Notes: generated by a model from the letters alone, not told the origin. A stretch of 64,000 nt of DNA from Microcebus murinus (GCF_040939455.1 NC_134106.1:42058001-42122000), one strand, 5' to 3'; shown: positions 24,541 to 37,109, counted from the stretch's first letter. Translations and numbers: made by a program.

Positions 24541-24879
24541 AATGTTGAATCACAGCAGTAGTCTTGGGAGCTGAGAATGACACATTTGAATAAGAGAAAA
24601 GTTCATGAATATAAATGTAGTACTGCTTAGGTGGCATCTGTTTAACATTATTGAGATTTAAATCTTAAAAGCTAGGATGTTGCATATTTTATAGTAAACA
24701 TAGTATCCTATTTAATTCACAAAGTCATGACACATTTCTTTCTATGGCCTTGTCTAAAAAAAAAATGTGTTATGTTTGTGTTCAGTGGTATTGCTGTATT
24801 CTCCAGCAGAGAGTTGATGACACTCTCAAGTTTCTTGAATTACAGAAAAGATTCAATTCTCAAAAGGAGTTAATGTAAA

Positions 24880-26000
24880 TTGAAAAATATCATATACTTA
24901 AATGTAAAAGCTAAAATATAAACCTTCTAGAAGAAAACAAAGAAGTAAATCTATGCAACCTTGGTCTAGCAAATATTTTTCAGAAAAGAAAGCATAACAG
25001 AAAAATTGATAAGTCAAACTTCTTTTAAATTAAAATATTTTGTTATATAGAAGACAACACTAAAGAAATGAAGTTATAAACCATAGATTCTGAGATACTA
25101 TTTATAATATATTTATCCACAGCACTTATATAATAAATATATAAAACATGTTTATAACCTAATGATAAGAATACAAACAATCTAATGAAAATAAGAGAAA
25201 AAAGGCTTAAAAAAATCTTTCAGTTGCAATAAGCAACTGAAAAATATGCTTAACATCATTAATCATCAAGGAAATGACAATTGCATCAAAAGGAGATACC
25301 ACAAAATCTTCATTATAATAGCTGCAATACCAAGTGCTGAGGAGGATGAAACTCATAGATAGACTGCTGGTGGGAGTGTAAAGTGGTACAGTGTAAAGCG
25401 ATTACTTTGGAAAACTTTGGCAGCTTCTTAAATGGTTATACATATGATATGACTCAAAATCTTACTTCTAGACATTTACTCAAGAGAAATAAAAATATTT
25501 GCTCACAAAAGCAGTATAAGCAAATATACATAGTAGTTTTATTCACAGTAATCTTAAGATTCAAGCAACCAAAGTGTTCATTAATAAGAAGTTGAATGGA
25601 TAAATTACATATTTGCACAATGGAAAACTACTTAGCAATCAAAAGGAATGAATCATACATATATGCAATGTGTTTGAATTTCAAAAACATTTTGAGAAAC
25701 AAAAGAATATTGCTATAAAAGAAAAAGTACTGCATTTTTCTGAAATTGTAGAAAAGATAATTTAACCTATAGTTAGATTAGTTAGAGAGAAAGCAGAGAA
25801 AAATGACTGCCTGGGGCTAGGGTTGATGGGCTTATGAAGACATTTTAAAGACATGGAAGTGTTCTATATTTGATTGTGGTGGGTTCACATGAGAGTATAT
25901 CAATATATATTTATCTATTAATTAAATAATACATTTAAAATAGGTGGTTTGTTGTGTATAAGTTATCTTTTAATAAAAATGATTAAAAACATTTAAATAA
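24880..26000 (+). mobile_element. L1 ORF2 3' part and 3' UTR, sense, decayed (L1M)
   Basis: Sense L1: ACCTTCTAGAAGAAAACAAA, CTTAACATCATTAATCATCA, ATAGACTGCTGGTGGGAGTG, CAAAGTGTTCATTAATAAG and GGAAAACTACTTAGCAATCA, then 3' UTR with ATTTGATTGTGGTGGGTTCA. Stops in all frames. The 70-aa frame at 25383-25595 is a relic of ORF2. Confidence 0.8.
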
Positions 26001-26189
26001 AAATTTTCTTTCTTGTTTGAAAGACCACACTGAAAACACAATTTTGTGTTATTGAAAGATCATAATAAAATGAAGACTACTTAAGTACAGGCTCTACAAT
26101 TTATAGATAGTAGGTAATCAATTAATATTGAATGAATGAATCTATGAATGAATAAATAAATAGTTTGATTACATTTATCACTATGCATT

Positions 26190-28199
26190 TGGAAGTTATA
26201 AAAATATCTACTGGAAGATATATTCCATGCACTGAACAAAAGAGAGCTAGAGTGGTTAAACTAATATCAGACAAAATAGGCTTTAAGTCAAAAACTCTTA
26301 CAAAGACAAGAAAGACATTATATATTTATAAAAGGTTTGATTGATCAGGAAGATAAAACAATTATAAGCATACACATTCAACAACAAAGCCCCCAGTATA
26401 TATAAAACAAATATTGACGGATTTGAAGGGAAAAATAGGCAGTTCAACAATAATGGTTGTGGATTTCAATAGCTCATTTTTAATAAAGGATAGAACATCT
26501 AGACATAAAATCAATAAGGAAATAGAGAACTTGAAAAACAACACTATAAACCAACTATTCCTAACAGACATATATAGATAACTTCCCCAACAAGCACAAA
26601 ATGCACATTCTTCTCAGGTGCACATGGAATATTTTCCAGCATAAACCATATGTTAAGCCACAAAACAAGTCTCAGTGAATTAAAAAATAAAAAACAACAA
26701 AAAAACAAAAACAAAAACTGAAATCACACAAAGTCTTTTCTCTGATAACAATGGAATGGGCTAAAAATTAATAAACAAAATTGATAATATCATGAATATG
26801 CAGAAATTAAACAACACACTCTTAAATGGCCAATGAGTGAGAAGTTAAATCACAAGATAAATTTTAAAAATACTTAGATAAGAATGAAAATAACAGCACG
26901 ACATAATAAAACCTATGGGATGCAGCAAAGACAGTACTCAGAGGAAAATTTACAGCAGTAAAAGCCCATGTTAAAAAAGAAGAATGATCTTAAATCCATA
27001 ATCTAACTTTATATTATATTTAATATATTTTTAATATATAATATTTAATATAATAATATATTTAATATATTTATATTATAAGTACCTAGAAAAAGAAGAG
27101 CAAATTTAGCCCAAATCCACCATAAGAAAAGAAATAATAAAGATTCAAATAGAGATAAATTAAATAAACTAGAAAAATAATAGTCAGTGAAACCAAAAGT
27201 TGGTTCTTTAAAAAATTCAACAAAATTGACAAACCTTTAGCTAAATGAACAAAGAACAAAAGAAAAAAGATGCAAATAACTGAAATGAGCAATGAAGGTG
27301 GGGGCAGTACTACTGACCTTACAGAAATAAAAAGGATTATAACAAAATACTACGAACAATTTTGTGCCAAAAAATTAAATAATTTCAATGAAATGGAAAA
27401 ATTCCCCGAAATATACAAATTACAAAAACTGACTGAAGAAGAGATAGAAATCTGAACTGACCTGTACCAAGCATTAACAGAAATTGAATCAGTATTTAAA
27501 AAAATATCTCCCAACAAAGAAAAGTCTAGAACAAAAATGCTTCACTGGTGAGTTCTACCAAATATTAAAAGAAGAATTAACACCAATCCTTCTTAAGTTC
27601 TTTCAAACAAACAAGCAAGCAAGTAAACAAACAAACAGCAACAACAAACAAAAGAGGAAACCCTCATTGGATGAGACCTGCAGTACCCTGATACCAAAGC
27701 CAGATAAAGACATCACATGAAAAGATTACTACAGACCAATATCCCTTATAAGTATAAGCACAAAACTATTCAACAAAATACCAGCAAACTGAATCCAAGA
27801 GCATAATAAAAACATTATATACCATGATTAAGTGGGATTTATCCAGGGAATATAAGGGTGGTTCAAGATAAGAAAATCAATTAATGAAATATGCCACATT
27901 CACAGGACAAAAAGAGAAAAACATATGATCATCTCATTTGATGCAGAAAAAAATTTCATGAAGTCAATAACCTGCTATGATAAATTCCAGAAAAACTAGG
28001 AATTGAAGGGAACTTCCTCAACATATAAAGGACATTTATGAATAACTCACAGCTGACATCATACTCAATGGTGAAAGACTGAAAGCTTTTGTCCTAAGAT
28101 CATGGATAAGCAAGCATGTCTGCTTTCACCACTGCTATTCAACATTGTACTGGAAGTTCTATCCAGAGAATTAGGCACAGAAATAAATAAATCCACAGA
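26190..28199 (+). mobile_element. L1 ORF2 remnant, sense; first segment of a ~4.9 kb split L1
   Basis: ORF2 landmarks in order: AAAGAGAGCTAGAGTGGTTA, ATCAGACAAAATAGGCTTTA, CTTCTCAGGTGCACATGGAA, CACTGGTGAGTTCTACCAAA, GATGAGACCTGCAGTACCCTG-like and TTCAACATTGTACTGGAAG, the region before the reverse transcriptase active site. Remaining frames (27270-27455, 27484-27720, 28102-28320) are fragments of one broken ORF2. The L1 is interrupted by an LTR at 28200 and an Alu at about 29590. Confidence 0.85.
27003..27085. repeat. AT-rich TTTAATATAT repeats inside L1
   Basis: Tandem variants of TTTAATATAT/TTATAT over about 80 bp, low complexity. Confidence 0.75.
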
Positions 28200-28846
28200 T
28201 GATAGTATAAGGGCAAAGGGAAAAACTTTCACTTTACTCTCTGAAGGTTCACTGAAAAAAAATCAACTCACAAAAGGCAGCTTAATTGGAGAAAAGGCAT
28301 ACAAATTTATTTGGTCATAGTTTTATGTGACACAGAACCCTTCAGAATGAAGACCTGACCCCCTCAGTGGGGAGCAGAAGCTTAAATACGATCTTGGGGT
28401 TACAGAAAGAATGGGGTCTTGGATTCTGGCAAAACAGGTTATGAGAGTGGGGAGAAGAGGAATTCCGTCAAGGTGCAATAATGATTACCAGAGAGAATTC
28501 AATAGGCTTGCAGTACATACAACTGTCTGATACAAAGTCTACTTGGCTCACCAAATGGACAATGGCTTGTGACAAAGGTCTGTCCAGATTTGTTCACAGA
28601 TTTTAGTCTTCCATCTTGCAATATGGGTTCAATGAACAAAAACTCAGGGAAAAGACTAGAGGTAATTGTTTTCTTTTTTGATAGGTCCAGACTTTAGGCA
28701 GATAAGGGTACTTCAGAGAACAACTTTATCCTATGCTTTGAAAAAGACGGAAGTGGGAGAGGTCAGTCAGAAACATTGAGGCTTTTTTTTTAGTTCAGCA
28801 TGTATAAAGTGCCATATTTTGGGGTATTGGTTTCTGAGCCACAACA
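28200..28846 (-). mobile_element. solo LTR, ERV-L type (MLT2-like), antisense, inserted in L1
   Basis: 647 bp bounded by the perfect 5-bp duplication ACAGA (28195-28199 and 28847-28851), the length typical of ERV-L integration. Reverse complemented it starts TGTTGTGGCTCAGAAACCAA and ends ACTATCA. Its 3' part (CTTTTCTCCAATTAAGCTGC) has the same layout as the LTR at 50620-51127. L1 sequence continues on both sides. The MLT2 assignment is from general resemblance only. Confidence 0.75.
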
Positions 28847-28855
28847 ACAGATAGA

Positions 28856-28878
28856 TGGGTAGATAGATAGATAGACAA
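28856..28878 (+). repeat. (GATA)n-like short repeat
   Basis: GGTAGATAGATAGATAGAC next to the LTR insertion point. Confidence 0.6.
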
Positions 28879-28879
28879 A

Positions 28880-29580
28880 TGGATAAATAAATGACACCCA
28901 AATTAGAAAGAAAAAGGTAATACTATATTTGTAGATGATAAAATCTTACAAGTAGAAAACCCTCCCAAATTCAAAAGAGCTCCTAGAGTTAATAAACAAA
29001 TTCAGCAAAGTTACAGAGTACAAGATCAACACACAAAAATCAGTTGTGTTTCTATATACCAGCAATGAACAATTCAAGAAAGAAATTAATAAACAATTCT
29101 ACTTATAATAGTATCGGTTTTAAGAAAAATACTAGCATCCAAAAGAAAAATACTTTAGAATAAATTTAACCAGAGAGATGAAAGACTTGTATGCTGAAAA
29201 CTATAAAACATTTCTGAAGGAAATTATATATCTAAATAATTGGAAAAACATCTCATATCCATAAATTGGAAGACTTAATATTTCTAAAATGTCAATATTA
29301 CCCAAAGCAATTTACAAATTCAGTGCAATTTCTATCAAACTTCCAAGGCCTTTTTTGAAATGAAAAGTCAGTACTTAAATTCTTATGGAGTTGCAAGGAG
29401 CCCTAAATATTCAAAACAATCTTGAAAAAAGAACAAGTCTAAAGGAATTGCACTTCCCAACTTTAAAACTTATTAAAAACCTACTGTAATGGAAATAGTG
29501 AGGTGCTGGCCTAACGACAGACATATAGATCAATTGATTAGATTTGGGAATCCAGAAATAAACACATACATCTATGGCCA
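28880..29580 (+). mobile_element. L1 ORF2 remnant, second segment
   Basis: Resumes the L1 after the LTR. It carries the remnant of the reverse transcriptase active-site box: TTTGTAGATGAT at 28928-28939 reads FVDD, against the usual FADD. Further right come AGTACAAGATCAACACACAA and AAAGGAATTGCACTTCCCAA. Frames are broken by many stops, so it is non-functional. Confidence 0.85.
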
Positions 29581-29587
29581 GTTGATT

Positions 29588-29690
29588 CTTCTTTTCTTTT
29601 CTTTTCTTTTCTTTTCTTTTCTTTTCTTTTCTTTTCTTTTCTTTTCTTTTCTTTTCTTTTCTTTTCTTTTCTTTCTTTCTTTTTTTTCTT
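29588..29690. repeat. (TTTTC)n pentanucleotide microsatellite
   Basis: About twenty tandem CTTTT units, grading into CTTT and T-rich sequence that joins the head of an antisense Alu. It is best explained as expansion within that Alu's poly(A) tail. Repetitive frames on both strands (29489-29713, 29572-29766) are translation artefacts. Confidence 0.95.
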
Positions 29691-29998
29691 TTTCTTTCTT
29701 TTTTTTTTTTTGAGTCAGAGTCTCCATTCTGTCGCCTGGGCTAGAGTATAGTAGCATCATCACCATAGCTCACTGCAACCTCTAGCTCCTGGAATCAACT
29801 TATTCTCTTGCCTCAGCCTCCTGTAGTAGGTAGGACTACAGGCATGTGCCACCATGCCTGACTAATTTTTTCTATTTTTAACAGAGACAGGATCTTGCTC
29901 TTGCTCAGGTTGGTCTTGAACTCCTGAGCTCAAGCAATTCTCCCACCCCAGACTCCCAGAGTGCTAGGATTACAGGTGTGAGCCACCATGCCTGGCCA
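29690..29998 (-). mobile_element. Alu SINE, antisense, with expanded tail
   Basis: TGAGTCAGAGTCTCCATTCT, TCACTGCAACCTCTAGCTCC, CTTGCCTCAGCCTCCTG, GATCTTGCTCTTGCTCAGG and GAGCCACCATGCCTGGCC. The tail on the left is the (TTTTC)n tract. Flanking duplications are CCAGTTGATTCTT on the left and CCAATTGATTTTT on the right. Inserted into the L1 ORF2. Confidence 0.92.
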
Positions 29999-30009
29999 CC
30001 AATTGATTT

Positions 30010-31090
30010 TTGATAAGGTTGTTATTACCATTCAATGGAGGAAAGAAGTGTCTTTTCAACAAATGTAACAGAGACAACTGGATATTCACATAGAAAGGAA
30101 TGAAGTTAAACCCCCTATCTCATATCATATACAAACATTAACTCAAATGAATCAATAACCTAAATATTTATATAAGAGATAAAATTCTAAAATTTTTAGA
30201 ACACAGCAGATGTAAATTTTCATGAACTTGGATTTGGTGATAGATTGTTAGATATATCACCAAAAGCATGGGTAACAAAAGAAAAAATAGTTGAATTGGC
30301 TTCATCAAAATTAAAAACTCTTGTGCATCAAAGGACATTATCAAGAACATGAAAAAAGAATCTAGAGAATGGAAGAAAATGTTTTCAAATAATATATCTG
30401 ATAATGGTCTAGTATCCAGAATATATAAAGAATTCTTACAACTCAAAGCCAAAAACACAAAGAACTCAATTTTTAAAAGGACAAAGCCATGAAGAGACAT
30501 TTCTCTAAAGAACATGCACAAATGGCCAACAAACTCATGAAAAGATGGTCAATATTATTAGATACTAAGGAAATGCAAATCAAAACCATAGTGAAATGCC
30601 AACTCACATTTAGTAGAATAGCTATAATAATTTTTTTTAAAAGAGAACTTATAAGTGTCCAGGATGTAGAGAAGTTGAAATCTTTGTATATTGCCATGAG
30701 AATGAAAACTTTTATAGTCACTGTGGGAAACAGTCTGGTGGGTCCTCAGAAAAGTTAAATGTAGAATTACCACAAGACACCACAATTCCACTCTCACTTG
30801 TATAGCAGAAGAAATTGAAAACAGGTACTTAAACAAGAACATGTACACATATGTTCATACATGTTCATAGAAGCAGTATTCATCATAGTAAAAAAGTAGA
30901 AATAAGTCCAACTATCCATCAATGGATGAATGAATAAACAAACAAATTATGGTATATACATAGCATGGGATATTATATTATTCAACCTTAATAATAATAA
31001 TAAGGTACTGCTTTATGCTGCAACATAGATGAACCTCCAAAACATTATGCTAAGTGAAAGAAGCCAGACAAGTTTCTCAGAATACTAGAA
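30010..31090 (+). mobile_element. L1 ORF2 3' part, sense; third segment of the split L1
   Basis: Continues the L1: TTTTGATAAGGTTGTTATTA, AACCCCCTATCTCATATCAT, AATGGTCTAGTATCCAGAAT, GGCCAACAAACTCATGAAAA, CAACTATCCATCAATGGATG and ATGCTAAGTGAAAGAAGCCA. Longer frames on either strand (30168-30521, 30489-30758) are relics or shadows of the broken ORF2. Confidence 0.85.
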
Positions 31091-31865
31091 CCTTGTTGAC
31101 CCCCTAAATCTCACAAGCCAACATTTAAAAATAAATCTTCATTTGGACCAGGTTTCTTAATTGTGATTCTCTTTTAGTGTAAAAATAAAAAGATATTCTT
31201 ATTAATGTTGCTAGCTGTATTTTAATCACTTTTGAATGAATTTGTTTGAGGTTGCATACTAGAAATTTAGATTTTTTTTGCATGGATTTACATTAGGATG
31301 CATGATAAATTTTCATAAATTTATAAAATACATGGTAAATTTACTATTTTAGTTATATCATGTTATTGAAAAGTAAACTTAATCTTTTAGAGAAACATCT
31401 AAGGAAATGTAAATAAAACATTTTCTCATTCTCAAAAGAGTGAGTGGAAAGAACAGTAAAACTCACTAAACCAAACCAAACCAACAACAGAAAAACAAGA
31501 ACGAGAAAAAGAAAAGCATAGCAAAATGTCCAGAGTTTGCTTGAGTGCATTCTGAAACAACACAGGTTTCACACTTGCTGAGGCTGAAGGACGCCCACAT
31601 AACAAGGCAACTTCAGCTACAACCTAGTGACACAGTACATCCCACTAGCTCTGCTAATGCAATAGACAGCTTCTTCATTGTTGATTCACTCCCATCAGTC
31701 CACCTATTTTTAACTAGTAGGCTTTATGAAATTTTTTATGTAATGAACATGATTCAAACAAAAAAATTACTTAAAGGGAGAGAATAGTCAACAAAACATC
31801 TTTAGTGAACAATTATTGAATGCCTTTTTATGTACCAGACCCTGTTCCCAAAACACACTTTCTAT
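31090..31865. other. no gene or named repeat
   Basis: Unassigned sequence after the L1 end. The frame at 31545-31787 has no supporting signals. Confidence 0.4.
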
Positions 31866-31869
31866 CATC

Positions 31870-32115
31870 TCTTTGAGTCCTCGCAACAATATTGTGAAGT
31901 AGATACTGTCACCATGTGCTTGGCAGGTCTTCTTGAACAGAGCACAGGATGTTGGAGTAAGTTTTGAATGAATTATTCCCACTTTACAGGTGAGGATTCT
32001 GAAGCTTAGAGGGGCTAAGTCATTTACCCAGGATCCGTTTGGCTCTCAATGATAGAAACAGGACTCAGGTTCATCTGCCAAAATTATATATTTAGCTCCA
32101 AAGCCTAAGATTCTT
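31870..32115 (-). repeat. MIR SINE, antisense
   Basis: Antisense MIR blocks: GAGTCCTCGCAACAATATTG, CCCACTTTACAGGTGAGG and CTAAGTCATTTACCCAGGAT. A stretch at about 31915-31960 does not fit and may be a small insertion. Confidence 0.75.
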
Positions 32116-32119
32116 TCCC

Positions 32120-34270
32120 TGTCTGACAAATCAAGTAGAAATGGTTTGTTTTTTGTTTGAACAGATCTTTATATAATCAATGATATAAGAACAATTAGTC
32201 TCTGCCTTTAAAAGAGCACGTTGATCTCTGGCATTTACTTTGCAAATAGTATCAAATATCATACAGCAACAAACATTCTATTTGGGCCACACTGTGCATG
32301 TTTTATTAAGTTAATCTCTACATTTTCTTAAGTCTTGAAACAAGTATAGGAGATAAATTAAGAAAGAATTACCAACTGAATGCCTAAACTGAGAAATGGC
32401 TGAGAATGCCTATTTGATTCCCAGGTAGAGAAATCCATGCTCCTGAGGCAGCTGGAACCAGAACAGATTTTTACAGTTCTGAAAAATTGGGATGTGGGGA
32501 AGGGAGGAATGCAGGGTTGGTCTACGGCCAACATAAGGTTTCCTTCATGTGCTTGGTTTCTTTCAGGAAAGCCCAGTTTTTATGAAGCTTGAAGTATATC
32601 TGTGGTACAATTGTGACTATGCACTATTTATAAACTCCATTGAGTTACTCTAGATTCAAAGCAGCCTGGACAGATATTAAAAGTTAGAGATGTAGGTAGG
32701 GGTGATTACGGAGCTAGTAGCAGATCCTCAAAGGAAACTCTTTCACAAATAAGAGAGCATCTGTCTTATAATATCTATAGATAGATACAGAGATACAGCT
32801 TTATAATTTTGCATATATACACAATACTTTATAAATGGATATATTTTAACATAATGTAATATATGTATATGCATAAGAGCTTACAAACATATAAAATATA
32901 ATATTTCATAATCACATTTTTAGAGATAGTATTTATATAAATGTCAAGTACTTTCACATCCATGAGCTCTCATAATTCATATTAACACGCTAGTGTGGAC
33001 CGCTCTCAAAAGGATACTCTTTACTTCACCTCATAATACCCTTTTAAAAATTACTAAGTTAATTTTTATTTTATTAACTTTTCCTATAAAATTGGACTCC
33101 CCAAAAAATTCATGGAAAAAATAGATAATATTTTCTGTCAGTGAAGCCAAGATATTACTACGTATTCATGGACAGCAGGAACAGTAGGAGAGGGGCAACA
33201 GATTAGCATTTTTCCCCAATGTGTCTTTAAATAACAATAAATAATTACTAAGAATTCATTATGTTAGAAATATTACTCTAACAGAAAGATCTGACTACTT
33301 ATCCTGCCTTGAATTTTTATTCATTATCAGAGCTGCACTACATTTTCATGTTAGACAATAAGCTGACTATACTATTATAATACTGTCTCATCATTAAGTT
33401 AGTCAAAGTACAAAAACCAATATGTCCCAGATTAAATAATCAAACCAGTACTTAAAATGGTGAGGGCACTGAATTTTCAACCTTACACAAAAGCGTTCCG
33501 TTCTCCAGCTTATATTCTCTTCATTCAGAAAGTAGACGGAAACTGGCTGTCTCCCCAATTGCCTGTGAAAGGTGAACTGGCATCTTTATAATAGACAAGT
33601 CTCTCACATCTTAATTTGGTAAAATTTAACAGCTCCACTTGTACCCACTTCAAACGCTAAAGGAAATATCATTCTACAATGCGATGTTTTGCCTTCGTTT
33701 CTCACATTCAAGTTGGATTTTAAAATGTGTCTTAAGTTTATTCAGAACTTCAAGACTCTAGGCATGAAACTGAATCATGTCTGTAGGAAAAAAGCTAAAA
33801 GTCTTAGATTCTTGCCTTTCACTAGTCCTTTTCAAAAAAAATTATCAAGGAAGACATTTTTCTTTTATTCTTCTGTATTCTGTAACATATTTAGATAAAT
33901 AAGAAAGGGACATGAAGTAGTATGGTGGCCCTATTATTCATTTATATAATTTTAAAAATCATTGCTTTTCACTATAAGATACAACAAACACTCATGCTAG
34001 GATTAACTTTTAACTCTGTAATATCTCTGAGATATTAGTAGATGACATTAAATGATAACATTAAAACAACGTTCTTGCTGAGTACAAAACATATCTCACC
34101 TGAAGTGATACAATGTTAAAAAATAGGGTTAATTTAAAACTCATTGTGATTAAGAAACATCTCAATCATATATGGTGAAGACAGGATGAGTAATTTTAGG
34201 AAGCATAATGCAGTGTAGTTTTATGACAGTAACCACACTCATCTTCACCTAAAACAAAACACACAAAAAA
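32120..34270. other. AT-rich sequence, nothing identified
   Basis: Two kb with no gene and no repeat I can name, apart from TA-rich low complexity around 32765-32890. Confidence 0.45.
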
Positions 34271-34279
34271 TTTTGATTT

Positions 34280-34460
34280 GAAAATCATCACCTGGATAGC
34301 CGGTTCAAAATGCAGATTTCCAGGCTTCATGCCCATGGGTTTTACTTGTTTATGTTGGGCCGGGGGAGAGGGGAGGGAGAGCAGGAACCTAAATTTTATA
34401 ATAGTACACCCACACAATTAAGAGGAAAGTCCAGAGCACATTTTAAGAATCACTGCCTTA
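34280..34460 (+). repeat. MER5-like hAT-Charlie fragment
   Basis: AAATCATCACCTGGATAGCC, CAAAATGCAGATTTCCAGGC and ACATTTTAAGAATCACTGCC follow the MER5 layout. A G-rich run (GGGCCGGGGGAGAGGGGAGG) interrupts it. Confidence 0.6.
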
Positions 34461-34464
34461 AGCT

Positions 34465-35700
34465 TTCCTCCAATCCCAAATCTCTTCTTTCCCTTATGAC
34501 TGTGAGAAATGCAACATACTTGGCATGAATAGGTAGACCATATTCTCCTGGGGGTTATTGCTCCTTTTATAGAAACTGTTAAGATTTACTCAGTAGGTAA
34601 ATCTTATAGCAGAGGTAGGATAAAAATCAAGAATATGTGCATAGTCATTCCAGGTCCCACATTTTTCAAAGAAAACTAATAAATTATACACAATTCATAA
34701 GAACTCATTACCTTGCAAGATTTTAAATTCAATATCCAAATAAAAAGAGGCCTCTTTATAGCAAGTTTATTTAATAACTGCAGTGATCTTTTCTCTGAAA
34801 GTATACTCACAGAAATGATTTTTTATTGTCATTTCCACACATTTAACCAGCATTAAGTAGAAAATTGCTTACACTAATAAGAAGGCATGTATAAATACTG
34901 CATAAAATTTTTATTTAAAATTAAGAACCTCTCTTCAGTAGTAGTGTTCTAAAACAATAAATGAAGAAAAGAAAAGAAAAAAATCCTAACCCCCCCATGC
35001 GTAGTTAAAAAAAAATTCTAAAATCATTTCAAGCACAAAAACATGTCTAGCTCTTAAGAAAAAAAATTGACAGTAGCCATAAGGAAGGAAGTTAAACACA
35101 TTTTTCCCCCAAAATATAGCTACCCAATTATAGCAGCTGAAAGACAGAATGGCATTTCCACTACTTCTTCAATGATTGTCACTTTACGTCATACAGACGC
35201 TTCTTACTTGAATGAGGTACAATTCCTTGTAGCTAAAGATGAGTGCTGTGCCAAAAATATCTTTACTGGATCTGCCTACTAGAACAAATCGTGGGCTTTC
35301 CTGCTTGGCACAAGGGTTTCAGATAAACTCCTCACACAACCTTTTTTCTCAGGGAAGTTCCTTTACCTGTATTTCACCAAATCATTCCTTTCCTTTTTGT
35401 GTATATTCAAATGAACAGCTTTAAGAAGCAGAATTTTAAAAGATGAATAATAATTCAGAAAAAAAAATTATTGTAGTGGTAAACAACCTATAGAAGCAGG
35501 GATTTAACAGGAAAACTAGTTTCTAATTTCATGCCTATGTCATAATAAATGTATTACTATTTACATTTTTAAATTTTTAGTTGTGGGATAAGAATCCTAT
35601 AATAAAGTACACAAAGTGATGTAATATTAAATATTGGGTTCAATAATTTTTACACATATTTGAGTATAAATTTACATGCATCCTCTTGTGTAATTACTAA
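34465..35700. other. AT-rich sequence, nothing identified
   Basis: No gene or named repeat; several A-runs. Confidence 0.45.
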
Positions 35701-35714
35701 CCAGATAAATTATA

Positions 35715-36110
35715 TTTTTATGACATTTTATGACTTGTACTCATATATTAGTATTGTCTGCTCTTGAACTTCATATAAATGGGATAACACAGTATATATT
35801 CTTTTGTGTCTTGCTTATTTCACTCCAAAAGATATTTTTGAGACTCAAAAGCACAGAAGTTCATTTTTTATTGTTATGTTACATTTCTTTTTCTGAATTT
35901 ATCACAGTTTATTCATTCTCCTACTGAAGAACATCTGGGTTGTTTCCTGTTCAGGGTTATATCAATATAACTACTATGAGCTTCTTGTTGTTTTGTGGAA
36001 AATATGCACTCATTTCTTTTGGATTTATATTTTATAATAATGGAAATACATGGCCATTGGGTTTGGTCTCAAACATTTTTTTTTTCCAAACAGGCTTGTT
36101 ATATTACGCT
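35715..36110 (-). mobile_element. L1 3' part, antisense (left segment)
   Basis: Antisense L1: GACTTGTACTCATATATTAG, CTTGCTTATTTCACTCC, GTTTATTCATTCTCCTACTG and GAACATCTGGGTTGTTTCCTG-like. The element resumes at about 36445, to the right of the insertion. Confidence 0.75.
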
Positions 36111-36111
36111 T

Positions 36112-36440
36112 TGTGTTAGTCCAGGTCTTCCAAGAGGCAGACACTACATGGAACTAAATGCACAAAGATTTCATTAGAGAAAGTACTTGTGGGGAGAAGC
36201 TTGGAAAGGCTGAGAGAGCTGTCAAGGGACTGTGTAAGTCTGAACCCCTAGTGAAGCATAGGAAGGAGGGATTGAGTGGCAGAATCTCAGACCTCCAGGC
36301 TGAAAGCAGCCCATGGGAGGCATAGCCTCAGTGCAAAAGTAGCAAAGGATTTCAGGGTACTGCTTGCTGGGGCCCTTATTACCTAAGATAATCGTAGTTA
36401 GGGTTTTATGAGGCACAACCTCATGGCTACCACACACTCC
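36112..36440. mobile_element. unidentified ~0.33 kb insertion inside L1 (LTR-like ends)
   Basis: Compositionally distinct block between two L1 halves. It starts TGTGTTAGTCCAGGTCTTCC and ends near CTACCACACA, giving TG...CA ends with short inverted similarity (TGTGTTAG, TGTGTGGTAG). I see no target duplication and cannot name the family. The minus-strand frame at 36222-36437 has no support. Confidence 0.45.
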
Positions 36441-36444
36441 ATTC

Positions 36445-37105
36445 TGGAATGTATCTAGCTGTTCGATAACCTCACCAACATTCGATCTTGTTGATCTTTG
36501 TCATTTCAGTCATATTGGTGAGTATGTAGTGGAATCTCATTGTATTTTATTTTGTATTTTCTGATGAGTTTAGATGTTCATTATTTTTTTCAGATGTTTA
36601 TTGGCCACTTTGCTCTCCTCTGTTGTGAGGTCACACTTGTTGAGTGTTTTGTCAATGTTTTTATTATATTGTATGCTTTTTTGTTATAGATTCATATGCT
36701 CTGGATATAAATCCTTTGTATTACCAACATTTTATCCCATGTGTTATGTACCCTTTTATTTACTTAATTGCATATTTTTGATAACCAAGAGTTCTGAATT
36801 TTGGTTAAGTCTTATCTATCAATGTTTTTTTTTAATGGCCTGTGCTTATTGTGGCCTATTTAAGAACCTCTTTTTTACACCAAGAGCATGAAGATTTTTT
36901 CTATGTTGTCTCCTACAAGCTATATAGTTTTATGTTTTATATTTAGATATATAACTCATCTCACATTAAATTTTGGTTATGGCATGAGATAGGGGATTAA
37001 AATTTTTTTTTCCTGATGGATATTCAATTGCTCCAGCACCATTTATAGAAAAGACAATATTCTCTATATTGAACTTCATTGACACCTTTGTTACAATAAA
37101 TCATG
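36445..37105 (-). mobile_element. L1 ORF2/3' remnant, antisense (right segment)
   Basis: Antisense L1: CAACATTCGATCTTGTTGAT, GAGTGTTTTGTCAATGTTTT, ATGCTCTGGATATAAATCCT and TTCAATTGCTCCAGCACCAT. The plus-strand frame at 36574-36891 is antisense to the L1 and is not a gene. Confidence 0.8.
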
Positions 37106-37109
37106 TGAA

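Noticed and set aside
29588..29690. Regular array considered as a CRISPR or satellite
   Set aside because: A simple pentamer repeat without spacers, in a primate genome, attached to an Alu tail.
29572..29766. Lys/Arg-Glu rich repetitive peptide
   Set aside because: Pure translation of the (TTTTC)n microsatellite on the minus strand.
26190..31090. Possible functional L1 ORF2
   Set aside because: Stops and frameshifts throughout, two later insertions, and the active-site region reduced to fragments.
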